Origin: an uncultured Lutimaribacter sp.
GTDB lineage: Bacteria; Pseudomonadota; Alphaproteobacteria; Rhodobacterales; Rhodobacteraceae
Length of the DNA stretch: 64,000 nucleotides
Assembly (NCBI GenBank): GCA_913061505.1
Contig: CAJXSO010000008.1
Coordinates: 1 to 64,000 of the forward strand
Reading direction: 5' to 3'
Shown here: piece after piece, positions 1 through 8,849 of the stretch
Layout: each line of letters starts with the position of its first letter
Position numbering within the stretch: position 1 is the stretch's first letter
Made by a program: the position numbers and the translations under genes
The notes under the pieces: generated by a model
What the model saw: the letters and a program-made list of their open reading frames with translations, nothing else
Database searches by the model: none
What the model was told of the DNA's origin: nothing

Positions 1-17
1 ACAAAGGCGAATATGGC

Positions 18-1709
18 ATGAGCATCGACCCAATCACACTGGCGGTTCTGGCCGGGCGCATGGAGCAGATCGCCGATGAAATGGACGCCACGCTGTTTCG
101 CGCGGCCTTTAACCCGATCATCGCCGAGGCGCATGATGCCAGCCATGGCCTTTATCACGCGGCCAGCGGCGATACGCTGGTGCAGGGCAAATCTGGCCTG
201 CCCATTTTCGTGGGCGTGATGTCTTTTGCGGTGAAAGCCGTGATCGATAAATACGGCCAAAGCGGCGATTTGGCCGATGGTGATATCTTTATCTTTAACG
301 ATGCCCATATCGGCGGCACGCACCTGTCTGATATGCGCCTTGTGCGCCCCTATTTCCACGATGGGCAGCTGTTTTGCTGGTTGGCCTCGGTGGGGCATTG
401 GCACGATATGGGCGGCGCTGTGCCCGGCAACTACAACCCTGCGGCCACAGATGCCTTTGCCGAGGCCTTTGTGCTGCCGCCCGTGCGCCTGGCGCGCGCC
501 GGTGCGATCAACCAGGATGTGATCGACATTTTGCTGCGCAACACCCGGCTGCCGCAATCAGCGCAGGGCGATTTGAATGGCCAGCTGGGCGCCTTGGATC
601 TGGGCGTGCGCCGCATGGACGAGCTGTTGGCCGAATATGGCCCCGATACCGTGCGCGCAGGGCTGGATGCGCTGGGCGAACGGGCCGAAACCCTGATGCG
701 CGCCGAATTGCGCGACCTGCCCGATGGCACCTGGAGCGCGACAGATTACCTCGATAACGACGGCATCACCGACACGCCCCTGCCCATCACCGTGACCTTG
801 CGCATCAAGGGCTGCGAAATGGAGCTGGATTTCACCGGCACGGCCGCACGCTGCGCGGGGCCTGTGAATATTGCGCGGCCCACCGCGGTGGCCACGGCCT
901 ATGTGGCGATCAAACATATCTTTCCCGCCCTGCCCGCCAACGCCGGCGTGATGCGCCCGATCACGGTCACCATCCCCGAAGGCTCGCTTTTGTCGGCAGA
1001 ATTTCCCGCCCCCGTCGGCGGCTATACCGAAACCATCTTGCGCATGATCGATGTGATATTCTCGGCCATGGCGCAGGCCGCGCCTGGGCGCGTGGTGGCC
1101 AATGCCTATGGCACAATCAATGCGCTGTCGATTGCGGGAAAGCGCGCCAATGGCAAACCTTGGGTGATGTTCTCTTTCTACGGCGGCGGCCATGGCGGCA
1201 CGCCCGAGGGCGATGGGCTAAACCATGGCAATGCGCCGATTTCCACCGCCACCATCCCGCCTTTGGAAATTCTCGAGGCGGCCTATCCGGTGATGTTCAA
1301 ACAATGGGCGCTGCGCCCCGATAGCGCGGGCGCGGGCACCCATCGCGGCGGGCTGGGTGCGGTCTATGAGATTGAAGTGCTGGAAGAAAACGGCGCCGAG
1401 GCCTTTTTGTTTGGCGAGCGTGGCCGCTTTGCCCCCCAGGGTGTGGCCGGTGGCGCCCAGGCGGCCTGCAATAGCTTTGCATATATGCAAGACGATGGGT
1501 GGCACCAGCCACCTATGGCGTCAAAAATGCGCGGCATTCGCCTGCAACAGGGCCAATCTGTGCGCCTGGAAACCCCCGGCGGCGGCGGCTATGGCGCGCC
1601 CGAAGGGCGTAACCCGAAACTGGTGGCCCAGGATGTGGCCATGGGCTTTGTCTCGGCCGAAAACGCCACCCGGCTCTATGGGCCCGCCTGGCAGGAGGAA
1701 CAGCCATGA
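18..1709 (+). CDS. hyuB: Hydantoinase B/oxoprolinase family protein (HyuB)
   Basis: This is the 563-residue beta-type subunit of an ATP-dependent hydantoinase/5-oxoprolinase-like enzyme, which with HyuA opens a cyclic amide (hydantoin, oxoproline, acetophenone carboxylation and related chemistries are known for the family). The HyuB fold runs along the whole length, with the conserved FNDAHIGGTHLSD segment at residues 93-105 and the Gly-rich GGGGYG end motif. The ATG at 18 gives the usual N-terminus (PITLAVLAGRM). The gene overlaps hyuA by 4 bases (ATGA), so the two are translationally coupled. It is the first gene seen of a five-gene operon that may start upstream of the window. The substrate cannot be read from the sequence. 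Confidence 0.93.
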   Translation: MSIDPITLAVLAGRMEQIADEMDATLFRAAFNPIIAEAHDASHGLYHAASGDTLVQGKSGLPIFVGVMSFAVKAVIDKYGQSGDLADGDIFIFNDAHIGGTHLSDMRLVRPYFHDGQLFCWLASVGHWHDMGGAVPGNYNPAATDAFAEAFVLPPVRLARAGAINQDVIDILLRNTRLPQSAQGDLNGQLGALDLGVRRMDELLAEYGPDTVRAGLDALGERAETLMRAELRDLPDGTWSATDYLDNDGITDTPLPITVTLRIKGCEMELDFTGTAARCAGPVNIARPTAVATAYVAIKHIFPALPANAGVMRPITVTIPEGSLLSAEFPAPVGGYTETILRMIDVIFSAMAQAAPGRVVANAYGTINALSIAGKRANGKPWVMFSFYGGGHGGTPEGDGLNHGNAPISTATIPPLEILEAAYPVMFKQWALRPDSAGAGTHRGGLGAVYEIEVLEENGAEAFLFGERGRFAPQGVAGGAQAACNSFAYMQDDGWHQPPMASKMRGIRLQQGQSVRLETPGGGGYGAPEGRNPKLVAQDVAMGFVSAENATRLYGPAWQEEQP

Positions 1710-3769
1710 GCAATGGCATCATGATCGGCGTCGATGTTGGCGGCACATTCACCGATGTGTTTGTGCTGGACGAGGCCACAGGCCAGGCCCGCGTGGCCAA
1801 GGTGCCAACCACCCGCCCCGATCAATCGGGCGGGTTTTTGGATGGCATCAGCCAGCAGGTCAGCGACCTGTCAGGCGTGGCCGTGGTGGTGCATGGCACA
1901 ACCGCGGGCACCAATGCGCTGCTGGAACGCAAGGGCGCCAAGATCGGCGTGATCACCACCCAAGGCCTGCGCGATGTGCTGGAAATGCGCCGCCGCGACC
2001 GGCCGCGCACATGGGGGCTGCGGGGCGATTTTAAACCTGTCGTCACCCGTGACATGCGCCAAGAAGTGCCCGAACGCACCCTGGCAGACGGGCGCATCTA
2101 CCAGCCCGTCGATCTGGATGCCGTGCGCGCCGCCGCGCACCAACTGCTGGAAAGCGGGGCGCAAGCGGTGGCCATCTTGTTTGCCAATGCCTATGCCAAC
2201 CCCGAAAACGAGCGTTTGGCCGTGCAGGCCGTGCGCGAGATCTGGCCAAACCCGCATGTCTCGGCCAGCCATGAAATTCTGCCCGAAATCCGCGAATACG
2301 AGCGCTTTTCCACCACCGCGCTCAACGCCTATCTGCAGCCCGAGGTATCGGGCTATCTGGACAGGCTGGAAACCGCGCTGAAAGGCGGCGGTTTTGATGG
2401 CGAATTCATGATCGTGCAATCCAATGGCGGGGTGATGGCGGTGGATACAGCCTGCCGCCTGCCGGTGCGCACGGCGCTGTCGGGCCCGGCGGCGGGCGTG
2501 ATCGCCGCGGCCTATATCGCACAAACCGCAGGCTACCCCGATGTGATCACCGGCGATATGGGCGGCACCTCGTTCGATGTGTCGCTGATTGCGGGCGGCC
2601 AGTCTATGTTGTCGCCGCAAACATCGATCGATTTTGGCATGGTTGTGCGCACCCCGATGATCGAGATCACCACGATCGGCGCCGGTGGCGGCTCGATCGC
2701 GTGGGTCGATAAGGGTGGCTTGCTGAATATCGGGCCGGAAAGCGCCGGCTCGAACCCCGGGCCGGTTGCCTATGGGCTGGGCAACACCCGCCCCACTGTG
2801 ACCGATGCCAATGTGGTGCTGGGCCGGATCGACCCGGACAACCCCATTGGCGGCAAGCTGACACAGCTCGATGTGGCAGCAGCCCGCCGCGCCATCGACA
2901 CCCATGTGGGCCAGCCCCTGGGGCTAGATACCATCGCCGCGGCCGAGGCGATTTTGCGCGTGGCCAATGCCCGCATGGCCGGCGCCATACGCCTGGTCAG
3001 TATCGAGCGCGGCTTTGATCCGAAACGTTTTGCTTTCATGCCCTTCGGGGGCGGTGGCGCGCTGCATACGGCGGCGCTGATCAACGATGTGGGCTTGGGG
3101 CGTGCCATTGTGCCGCGCTACCCCGGCGTGACCTCGGCCATGGGCTGTGTGATCGCGGATATGCGTCAGGATTTCGTTCAAACCATCAATGCGCTTGCAG
3201 ATGGTTTGGATGAAAGTGCGCTGGCGGCCTTTTTGCAGGACCATGTGTCGAGGGGTCACACCCTGCTAAAGGCCGCCCGCACAAGTTTCGAGCGCACCGA
3301 TGTGGTGGTCGAGCTGGATATGGCCTATCTGGGCCAAACCCACACGGTGGCCGTGCCCCTGCCTGTGACCATTGAAAATGGCACTGTCGTGCCCCCCACC
3401 CGCGCCCAGATTGGCGCGGCCTTTGATCAGGCCTATATGGCCACCTATGGCCGGCTTTTGCCCAATGGCACGCGGCGGGTGATGAACCTGCGCACAGCCG
3501 TCATTGGGCGGCGGCCAAAGTTTGAGCTGGCCACGCTAGCCCCCGAAGGCGGCACCATTGCCGCAGCGCTTAAAGGCCAGCGCCAGGTGCATTTTGGCGA
3601 CAGCTGGCACGATACCGCCATCTACCACCGTCTGGCCCTGCCCGTGGGCGCCGAAATTCACGGGCCCGCGATTTTGGAACAACCCGACACCACGGTTTTG
3701 GTCGATCCAGGCCTGGTGGCGCGGGTCGATGCCTTTGGCAATACCATCATAGAACGGACAGGGGGCTAA
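1706..3769 (+). CDS. hyuA: Hydantoinase/oxoprolinase family protein (HyuA)
   Basis: This is the 687-residue ATP-binding partner of HyuB. The N-terminal ASKHA-type phosphate motif DVGGTFTDV is at residues 10-18, the HGTTAGTNALLERKG segment follows at about residue 63, a second nucleotide-binding motif GDMGGTSFDVS lies near the middle, and FGGGGALHTAAL occurs in the C-terminal half. This is the domain order Hydant_A_N - Hydantoinase_A. Length is normal for the free-standing subunit (fused oxoprolinases are about 1,200 residues). It overlaps hyuB by 4 bases and ends one base before the next gene. The family is often annotated N-methylhydantoinase A, but the real substrate is unknown. Confidence 0.94.
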   Translation: MSNGIMIGVDVGGTFTDVFVLDEATGQARVAKVPTTRPDQSGGFLDGISQQVSDLSGVAVVVHGTTAGTNALLERKGAKIGVITTQGLRDVLEMRRRDRPRTWGLRGDFKPVVTRDMRQEVPERTLADGRIYQPVDLDAVRAAAHQLLESGAQAVAILFANAYANPENERLAVQAVREIWPNPHVSASHEILPEIREYERFSTTALNAYLQPEVSGYLDRLETALKGGGFDGEFMIVQSNGGVMAVDTACRLPVRTALSGPAAGVIAAAYIAQTAGYPDVITGDMGGTSFDVSLIAGGQSMLSPQTSIDFGMVVRTPMIEITTIGAGGGSIAWVDKGGLLNIGPESAGSNPGPVAYGLGNTRPTVTDANVVLGRIDPDNPIGGKLTQLDVAAARRAIDTHVGQPLGLDTIAAAEAILRVANARMAGAIRLVSIERGFDPKRFAFMPFGGGGALHTAALINDVGLGRAIVPRYPGVTSAMGCVIADMRQDFVQTINALADGLDESALAAFLQDHVSRGHTLLKAARTSFERTDVVVELDMAYLGQTHTVAVPLPVTIENGTVVPPTRAQIGAAFDQAYMATYGRLLPNGTRRVMNLRTAVIGRRPKFELATLAPEGGTIAAALKGQRQVHFGDSWHDTAIYHRLALPVGAEIHGPAILEQPDTTVLVDPGLVARVDAFGNTIIERTGG

Positions 3770-3770
3770 T

Positions 3771-4391
3771 ATGGCACAGATCACCCAGCTCGATCCGCAG
3801 CGCACCGCCCTGCTGACCATTGATTTGCAAAATGATTTTTTGCACCCCAAGGGCGCATATGGCCGTGCCGGCCAAGGGGCAGACGCCATCACCGCCCTGC
3901 CCGCGCGCATTGCCCCTGTGCGCGATGCCTTGCGCGCCCAGGGCGGCACCTATGTCAGCGCGCAATTCACCCTGGTGCCGGGCCCTGGCGGGGCACCGTT
4001 GATTGCGCCGCATCTGAAACAGCTGCGCCCGTTTTTAGGCCCCGGCGATTTTGCGCCCGGTGCCTTTGGGCATAACCTGGTCGATGCGCTGCAACCTGCC
4101 GATTACACCGTTGAAAAAGTGGCCTATTCCGCATTTTACCAGACGCGCCTGGAATATATCTTGCGCGCCATCGGGGTGGATACGCTGCTGATTGGCGGCA
4201 TTGTCACCAATGGCGGCGTCGCCTCGACCTTGCGCGACGCGCATTTGCGCAACATCGATACCGTTCTGCTCACCGATGGCTGCGCCGCCTTCCGACCCGA
4301 GGTGCATGACGCAACCCTGTTATCGCTGTCCTCGCTTGGCGCACAAATGACCTGTGCCCAGGCCACAGCCCTGCTGGAGGCCCGCGCATGA
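3771..4391 (+). CDS. Isochorismatase-fold protein lacking the catalytic Cys
   Basis: The 206-residue protein has the isochorismatase/cysteine hydrolase fold. The Asp of the DLQNDF motif (D18) and the conserved Lys (K116, in VEKVAYSAF) are present. The motif that normally reads TNxCV and carries the nucleophilic Cys reads T146-N-G-G149-V here, so residue 149 is Gly. Amidases of this fold (N-carbamoylsarcosine amidase, nicotinamidase, maleamate amidase) need that Cys; true isochorismatases, which hydrolyse a vinyl ether, lack it. The protein is therefore either a non-amidase hydrolase or inactive. It sits between hyuA (one-base gap) and a lyase gene (4-base overlap), so it belongs to the same catabolic operon. 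Confidence 0.88.
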   Translation: MAQITQLDPQRTALLTIDLQNDFLHPKGAYGRAGQGADAITALPARIAPVRDALRAQGGTYVSAQFTLVPGPGGAPLIAPHLKQLRPFLGPGDFAPGAFGHNLVDALQPADYTVEKVAYSAFYQTRLEYILRAIGVDTLLIGGIVTNGGVASTLRDAHLRNIDTVLLTDGCAAFRPEVHDATLLSLSSLGAQMTCAQATALLEARA

Positions 4392-5257
4392 GCCTGAAAG
4401 CCCGCATCACGCAGCCCCAGATCTTGATCGCCCCCGGCGTTTATGACGGGCTGACCGCCGCTTTGGCGCAACAAGCCGGTTTCGAGGCGCTTTACCTCAG
4501 CGGTGCCGCCGTGGCCTATACCCGCCTTGGGCGGCCCGACATTGGCCTGACATCGGTTTCAGAAATGGCCGATACCATGGCGCTGATCCGCGATCGGGTA
4601 GACCTGCCCGTGATCATCGATGCCGATACCGGCTTTGGCAATGCGTTAAACGCCCAACGCACCATGCGCCTTTATGAGCGCGCAGGCGCCAATGCGCTGC
4701 AAATCGAGGATCAAACCTACCCCAAACGCTGCGGGCATTTGGCCGATAAATCGCTGATATCGCAGGCAGAAATGGTTGGAAAAATCTCCGCCATGGCAGA
4801 TGCGCGCGCCCATGATGACACGCTGATCATCGCGCGCACCGATGCCATTGCCGTCGAAGGGTTCGAGGCCGCCATCGCCCGGGCCGAGGCCTATGTGGCC
4901 GCAGGCGCCGATATTTTATTCGTCGAGGCCCCCCGCAGCGGCGACGAATTGCAGCGCGTGGCCGAGACGTTCAAGGGCCGGGTGCCGATGCTGGCCAATA
5001 TGGTCGAAGGCGGGGCGACGCCCATTACCTCGGCCCATGATCTGCAGGCCTTGGGCTTTGATATTGTGATCTTTCCCGGCGGTATCGTGCGCGCCCTGGC
5101 GCATGCGGCGCGCGATTATTTCACCTCGTTGCAGGCCCATGGCAGCAACACGCCCTTTGCCCATCGCATGTTCGATTTTGACGGGTTAAACGAGGTGATC
5201 GGCACATCCGAAATGCTTGGCGCAGGCCAGCGCTATGATGGCAGCGAGGGCGCATGA
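4388..5257 (+). CDS. Isocitrate lyase/PEP mutase family protein
   Basis: The 289-residue protein belongs to the isocitrate lyase/PEP mutase superfamily (2-methylisocitrate lyase, dimethylmalate lyase, oxaloacetate decarboxylase, petal-death-type lyases). The Mg-binding motif IIDADTGFGN (D78, D80), the E107-D108 pair and the gating loop KRCGH with the catalytic Cys (C115) are all visible. KRCGH points to C-C lyase rather than phosphonomutase activity. It overlaps both neighbours by 4 bases in the Hyu operon, which suggests that it splits a branched hydroxyacid made further up the pathway. Exact substrate unknown. Confidence 0.9.
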   Translation: MSLKARITQPQILIAPGVYDGLTAALAQQAGFEALYLSGAAVAYTRLGRPDIGLTSVSEMADTMALIRDRVDLPVIIDADTGFGNALNAQRTMRLYERAGANALQIEDQTYPKRCGHLADKSLISQAEMVGKISAMADARAHDDTLIIARTDAIAVEGFEAAIARAEAYVAAGADILFVEAPRSGDELQRVAETFKGRVPMLANMVEGGATPITSAHDLQALGFDIVIFPGGIVRALAHAARDYFTSLQAHGSNTPFAHRMFDFDGLNEVIGTSEMLGAGQRYDGSEGA

Positions 5258-6630
5258 CACTGGCCCCGCCCCCCGCCAAATTTGATCTGGAAACCGAAAC
5301 CCTGATCATTGGCGCCGGGGCCGCGGGGTTGACGGCGGCCCTAGTGGCGCGCGAGGCGGGCCAAGAGGTGCTGGTGCTAGAGGCCGATGCCGTGCCCGCC
5401 GGATCGACCTCGTTATCGGCGGGGCTGATCCCGGCGGCTGGCACCAGGTTTCAGCGCGCGGCCGGCATCACCGATAGCGTGGCCGAATTTGCCGCCGACA
5501 TACAGGCCAAGGCCAAGGGCGAAAACGACCCCGCCTTGGTGCAGGCAATGGCCCAAACCGCAGCGCAAGTGGTGGAATGGCTGGCCGATCGCCATGGTTT
5601 GCCCTTTTCGGTGGTGGAAAACTTTGACTACCCCGGCCACAGCCACCGCCGCATGCATGGCCTGCCCACGCGCGCCGGGCGGGAATTGGTTGACAGTTTG
5701 CGCGCCGCCGCCGAGGCGGCCGGGGTGGATATCATCTGCAACCGGCGCGCAGACCGGCTTTATCGCAGGGATGCGCGCATTGCAGGGGTGCGCGTGCGCA
5801 GCCCCGAAGGTGCCGAAACCGTGGGCTGCAAGCGGTTGATCCTGGCCTGCAACGGCTATGGTGGAAACCGCGAGATGGTGGCCCAACATATGCCAGATAT
5901 CAGCCGCGCCCTGTGGTTTGGCCATGATGGCAACCGCGGCGAGGCGGTGCTGTGGGCCAATAGCTTGGGCTGCGAAACCCGCCATTTGGGCGCCTATCAG
6001 GGCCATGGCAACGTGGCCTACCCCCATGGCATCCTGATCACCTGGGCGGTGATCATGGAGGGGGGCATCCAGCTGAACCTGCAAGGGCAGCGGTTTTGGA
6101 ACGAAAGCCAAGGCTATTCCGAGGCCGCCCGCGCCGTGCTGGCGCAGCCCCAAGGCGTGGCATGGACCATATTTGACACGCGCATCGCCGCGATTGCCCG
6201 CCAGTTCGAAGATTTCAAACAAGCCGAGGCGCAAGGCGCCATTCGCACGGCCGGTGATACCCATAGTTTGGCCTTGGCCACCGGCCTGCCCGAATCGGCC
6301 CTGGCAGAAACGCTGGCCCAAACCGCGCATTTCGCAGCCTCTGGCCAGCCCGACCCGTTTGGCCGCCGCCTGCCCCCCCAGCCATTGCAGGCACCTTTTG
6401 TGGCGGTCAAGGTAACGGGGGCCCTGTTTCACACCCAAGGCGGCATTGTGGTTGATCCGGCAACCGCCCAGGCGCGTTTGCAACGCGGCGGCGTGCTGGC
6501 CAATCTTTACGCGGTGGGCGGGGCGGCCTGCGGCGTATCTGGCAGCGCCGACAGCGGGTATCTATCCGGCAACGGCCTGTTGGCCGCGCTTAGCCTTGGC
6601 TGGCTGGCCGGGCGCCACAACCCGGCATAG
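5254..6630 (+). CDS. FAD-dependent oxidoreductase (fumarate reductase flavoprotein-like)
   Basis: The 458-residue flavoprotein resembles fumarate reductase/succinate dehydrogenase flavoproteins, 3-ketosteroid dehydrogenases and tricarballylate dehydrogenase. The Rossmann FAD motif IIGAGAAGL is at residues 18-26, and the C-terminal FAD-binding segment with a Gly-rich GSADSGYLSGNGL stretch closes the protein. No signal peptide and no haem-binding motif are seen, so it acts in the cytoplasm and needs another electron acceptor. It overlaps the lyase gene by 4 bases and is the last gene of the operon; the next gene is convergent, 19 bases away. It probably inserts or reduces a C=C bond in the pathway substrate. 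Confidence 0.87.
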   Translation: MTLAPPPAKFDLETETLIIGAGAAGLTAALVAREAGQEVLVLEADAVPAGSTSLSAGLIPAAGTRFQRAAGITDSVAEFAADIQAKAKGENDPALVQAMAQTAAQVVEWLADRHGLPFSVVENFDYPGHSHRRMHGLPTRAGRELVDSLRAAAEAAGVDIICNRRADRLYRRDARIAGVRVRSPEGAETVGCKRLILACNGYGGNREMVAQHMPDISRALWFGHDGNRGEAVLWANSLGCETRHLGAYQGHGNVAYPHGILITWAVIMEGGIQLNLQGQRFWNESQGYSEAARAVLAQPQGVAWTIFDTRIAAIARQFEDFKQAEAQGAIRTAGDTHSLALATGLPESALAETLAQTAHFAASGQPDPFGRRLPPQPLQAPFVAVKVTGALFHTQGGIVVDPATAQARLQRGGVLANLYAVGGAACGVSGSADSGYLSGNGLLAALSLGWLAGRHNPA

Positions 6631-6649
6631 GGGCGCGCGGCCCTGGCCC

Positions 6650-8083
6650 CTAGCGCGCCTGCAACGCCGCTTTCAGCACGGCCGATACCGGGGCCAGCGC
6701 CACGCGCTCGGCCCGGTCGGCCAAACCCCACAAAATAAGCGCCGAAATGGTTTCAGGCCGGGTTCGGCCAACCATGATGATGCCGCCTTGTTCCTGGCCC
6801 GCCTTAAAGGCTGCTTGGTCTAGAAAGCGGCGCACAGCATTGGCATCTTGGCCTTTGGAATCGAAATCGCGAAACAGCGTTGCCGCCGCCAGGCCCGCCT
6901 TGCTGGCCGCTTTGCGGGCCGTATCCAGCCCGCGCGGTGCCAAAACCAGCCCATGCCCGGTTTCCCCCAAAATCGCCGCCACCTGATCAGATATCACGCG
7001 GCTGCCCTGTAGGCCGGCCTTGTCGCCCTCGAGCACCGCCACGGTTTCGGGCAGGGCTGCAAGCGTGGCTGCCAAACTGGCCTCGACATCGCCGGCTGTG
7101 GCCGTTTCAGGAATATCGGCCAGGGCCAGCACCTCGAACCCTGCCTCGCGGTAGCGCGCCATGGCCGCCGCAGCGCCCGGGCGCTGCGGATCTAGCGCAA
7201 AGCTGACCTGATAGGGAAAATTGGCCAGCGCATCGACCGCGCCCGTAAAATCACCGCGATCGATCAACACGATCGACATCAGCGGCTTGCCCTCGGGATT
7301 TTCAAAGCTGCTGGCATAAAGATCCAGCGCCGCGGGCGGCGGCGGGGGCGCTGCGGGCTGCGTTTGGCCCAGGCTGGGCAGCCGCGATGGCATCTCGGGG
7401 GCGGGTGCTGCCATCACCGTGGGCGCAGGCGCTGCGGGCGCGGGCGCTTGCGCTGTGGGTGTTGGCAGGGCTGTGGCGGGGCTGGCCCCTTCGCCCGAGG
7501 GGGGCGCGGGCTGATCTGGCGGCGCCAATTCAGTGCTGGCCTCGGGGCGGGCGGGGGTATTGGTATCAACCACGGCTTGGGCGGGCAGCGCTTGCGCCAG
7601 GCGCGGTGCGGCGGGCGCCTCGATCATCGGGCCAGATTGCGCCACCGAGGGGCGCTGCGCGGGCGCCGGCGCTGGTGCCATGGGTTGTTCGGCCACGCTG
7701 GGCTGGCTGGCCTGTGGCGCAGGGGCGGGCGTGGCGGCAGGCGGGGTGGCGGCCGGCGGGGTAGCGGCCGTGCCATCTGCCACCTGCGCGGCATCAGGGC
7801 TGGGCTGATCGGCCGGCGCGGCCATTTCTTGCGCCGTATCTTCTGCTGTATCTTCTGCCGTATCTTCTGCGGCACCTGCAGGCACAGCTGCTGCGGCATC
7901 CTTGCCAGCATCCGTGGGTGCGGCACCTGGCGCAGGGGTGGCGGGGCTATTTACCTGTGCCTCGGGAACCGGCGCATTTGCCAAAGGCCCAAGGCCCGGC
8001 CCCACCCAAACCGACGCAGCGCCCAACCCCACAACCGACAGCAAGCTGCCAACCACCAAACCACCAAAAAATCCGCGCACCAT
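6650..8083 (-). CDS. Divergent polysaccharide deacetylase family protein
   Basis: The 477-residue protein begins MVRGFFGGLVVGSLLSVVG, an N-terminal membrane anchor or uncleaved signal segment. A long Ala/Pro-rich low-complexity linker (roughly residues 35-255) follows, and then a C-terminal divergent polysaccharide deacetylase (YibQ-like) domain with LMSIVLIDRGDF, VSFALDPQRP and GIIMVGRTRPETI stretches. The ATG at 8083 is preferred because an AAGGAAG ribosome site lies 7 bases before it; an upstream GTG at 8110 is possible. It faces the Hyu operon and is divergent from trpG. The protein is probably periplasmic and envelope-linked. The linker holds a tandem 12-bp repeat. Confidence 0.85.
   Translation of the reverse strand: MVRGFFGGLVVGSLLSVVGLGAASVWVGPGLGPLANAPVPEAQVNSPATPAPGAAPTDAGKDAAAAVPAGAAEDTAEDTAEDTAQEMAAPADQPSPDAAQVADGTAATPPAATPPAATPAPAPQASQPSVAEQPMAPAPAPAQRPSVAQSGPMIEAPAAPRLAQALPAQAVVDTNTPARPEASTELAPPDQPAPPSGEGASPATALPTPTAQAPAPAAPAPTVMAAPAPEMPSRLPSLGQTQPAAPPPPPAALDLYASSFENPEGKPLMSIVLIDRGDFTGAVDALANFPYQVSFALDPQRPGAAAAMARYREAGFEVLALADIPETATAGDVEASLAATLAALPETVAVLEGDKAGLQGSRVISDQVAAILGETGHGLVLAPRGLDTARKAASKAGLAAATLFRDFDSKGQDANAVRRFLDQAAFKAGQEQGGIIMVGRTRPETISALILWGLADRAERVALAPVSAVLKAALQAR
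7836..7871. repeat. Tandem 12-bp repeat, three units, within a coding sequence
   Basis: Three consecutive copies of GTATCTTCTGCY lie in the linker of the deacetylase-like gene and encode repeated AEDT units on the minus strand. The unit length is a multiple of three, so gain or loss of a copy keeps the reading frame. Confidence 0.85.
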
Positions 8084-8267
8084 GGACAATCTTCCTTTGT
8101 TTACAGGCACCCCAGGCAGCCCCCACCCGGATCATTGCGCCACTTTCAGCCCTCGCCAATCAAAACCGCAGGTGATGCGTGGCTTGACCTTGCGGCGCAA
8201 GACTGAACAAGTATACCGCGAGCAACACGCGGGCCTCCAGACCCGAATAAAGGAAAAGACCGGTCTG

Positions 8268-8849
8268 ATGCTACTCTTGATCGATAATTACGACAGTTTC
8301 ACCTATAATCTGGTGCATTATCTGGGCGAGCTGGGCGCCGATACCGTGGTGCGCCGCAACGACGCACTGGATGTGGCCCAGGCCTTGGCCATGAAACCCG
8401 AGGGCATTTTGCTGTCGCCGGGGCCCTGCGACCCAGACCAAGCGGGCATCTGCCTAGAGCTGACCAAGGCCGCAGCCCACCATGCAATCCCGCTGATGGG
8501 GGTGTGCCTGGGCCATCAAACCATTGGGCAGGCCTTTGGCGGCAAAGTCGTGCGCTGCCACGAAATTGTGCATGGGAAAATGGGGCAAATGCACCACGAT
8601 GGTGGTGGCGTTTTTGCCGGGCTTCCCAGCCCGTTCGAGGCCACCCGCTATCATTCTCTGGTGGTCGAGCGCGCCAGCCTGCCTGACTGCCTAGAGGTGA
8701 CAGCATGGCTGCAAGATGGCACGATCATGGGGCTGCAGCACCGCGATCTGCCCATTCAAGGGGTGCAATTCCACCCCGAATCTATCGCCTCGCAGCATGG
8801 CCATGCCCTGTTGAAAAATTTCCTGACCATGATGAAAGTGCCCGCATGA
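8268..8849 (+). CDS. trpG: Anthranilate synthase component II (glutamine amidotransferase)
   Basis: The 193-residue class I glutamine amidotransferase supplies ammonia to TrpE for anthranilate synthesis. The typical start [15 protein letters not shown], the nucleophile C80 in GVCLGHQ and the H169-P-E171 pair of the catalytic triad are present. The ATG at 8268 is chosen over longer in-frame extensions because it gives the canonical N-terminus. No trpE is seen here. It overlaps trpD by 4 bases and opens the trpG-trpD-ung-trpC-moaC-moeA operon. A possible promoter lies upstream (TTGCGG, 16 bases, TATACC at about 8189-8216). Para-aminobenzoate synthase component is an alternative reading, since the subunit can serve both. 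Confidence 0.95.
   Translation: MLLLIDNYDSFTYNLVHYLGELGADTVVRRNDALDVAQALAMKPEGILLSPGPCDPDQAGICLELTKAAAHHAIPLMGVCLGHQTIGQAFGGKVVRCHEIVHGKMGQMHHDGGGVFAGLPSPFEATRYHSLVVERASLPDCLEVTAWLQDGTIMGLQHRDLPIQGVQFHPESIASQHGHALLKNFLTMMKVPA

Noticed and set aside
1871-2905. 344-codon minus-strand open frame
   Set aside because: Antisense to hyuA, without recognisable domain or ribosome site.
5413-6483. 356-codon minus-strand open frame
   Set aside because: It lies entirely within the FAD oxidoreductase gene on the other strand and has a composition typical of antisense frames (His/Gly-rich).
7364-8206. 280-codon plus-strand frame rich in Gly and Arg
   Set aside because: Antisense to the low-complexity linker of the deacetylase-like gene; the repeat-like composition explains the long open frame.
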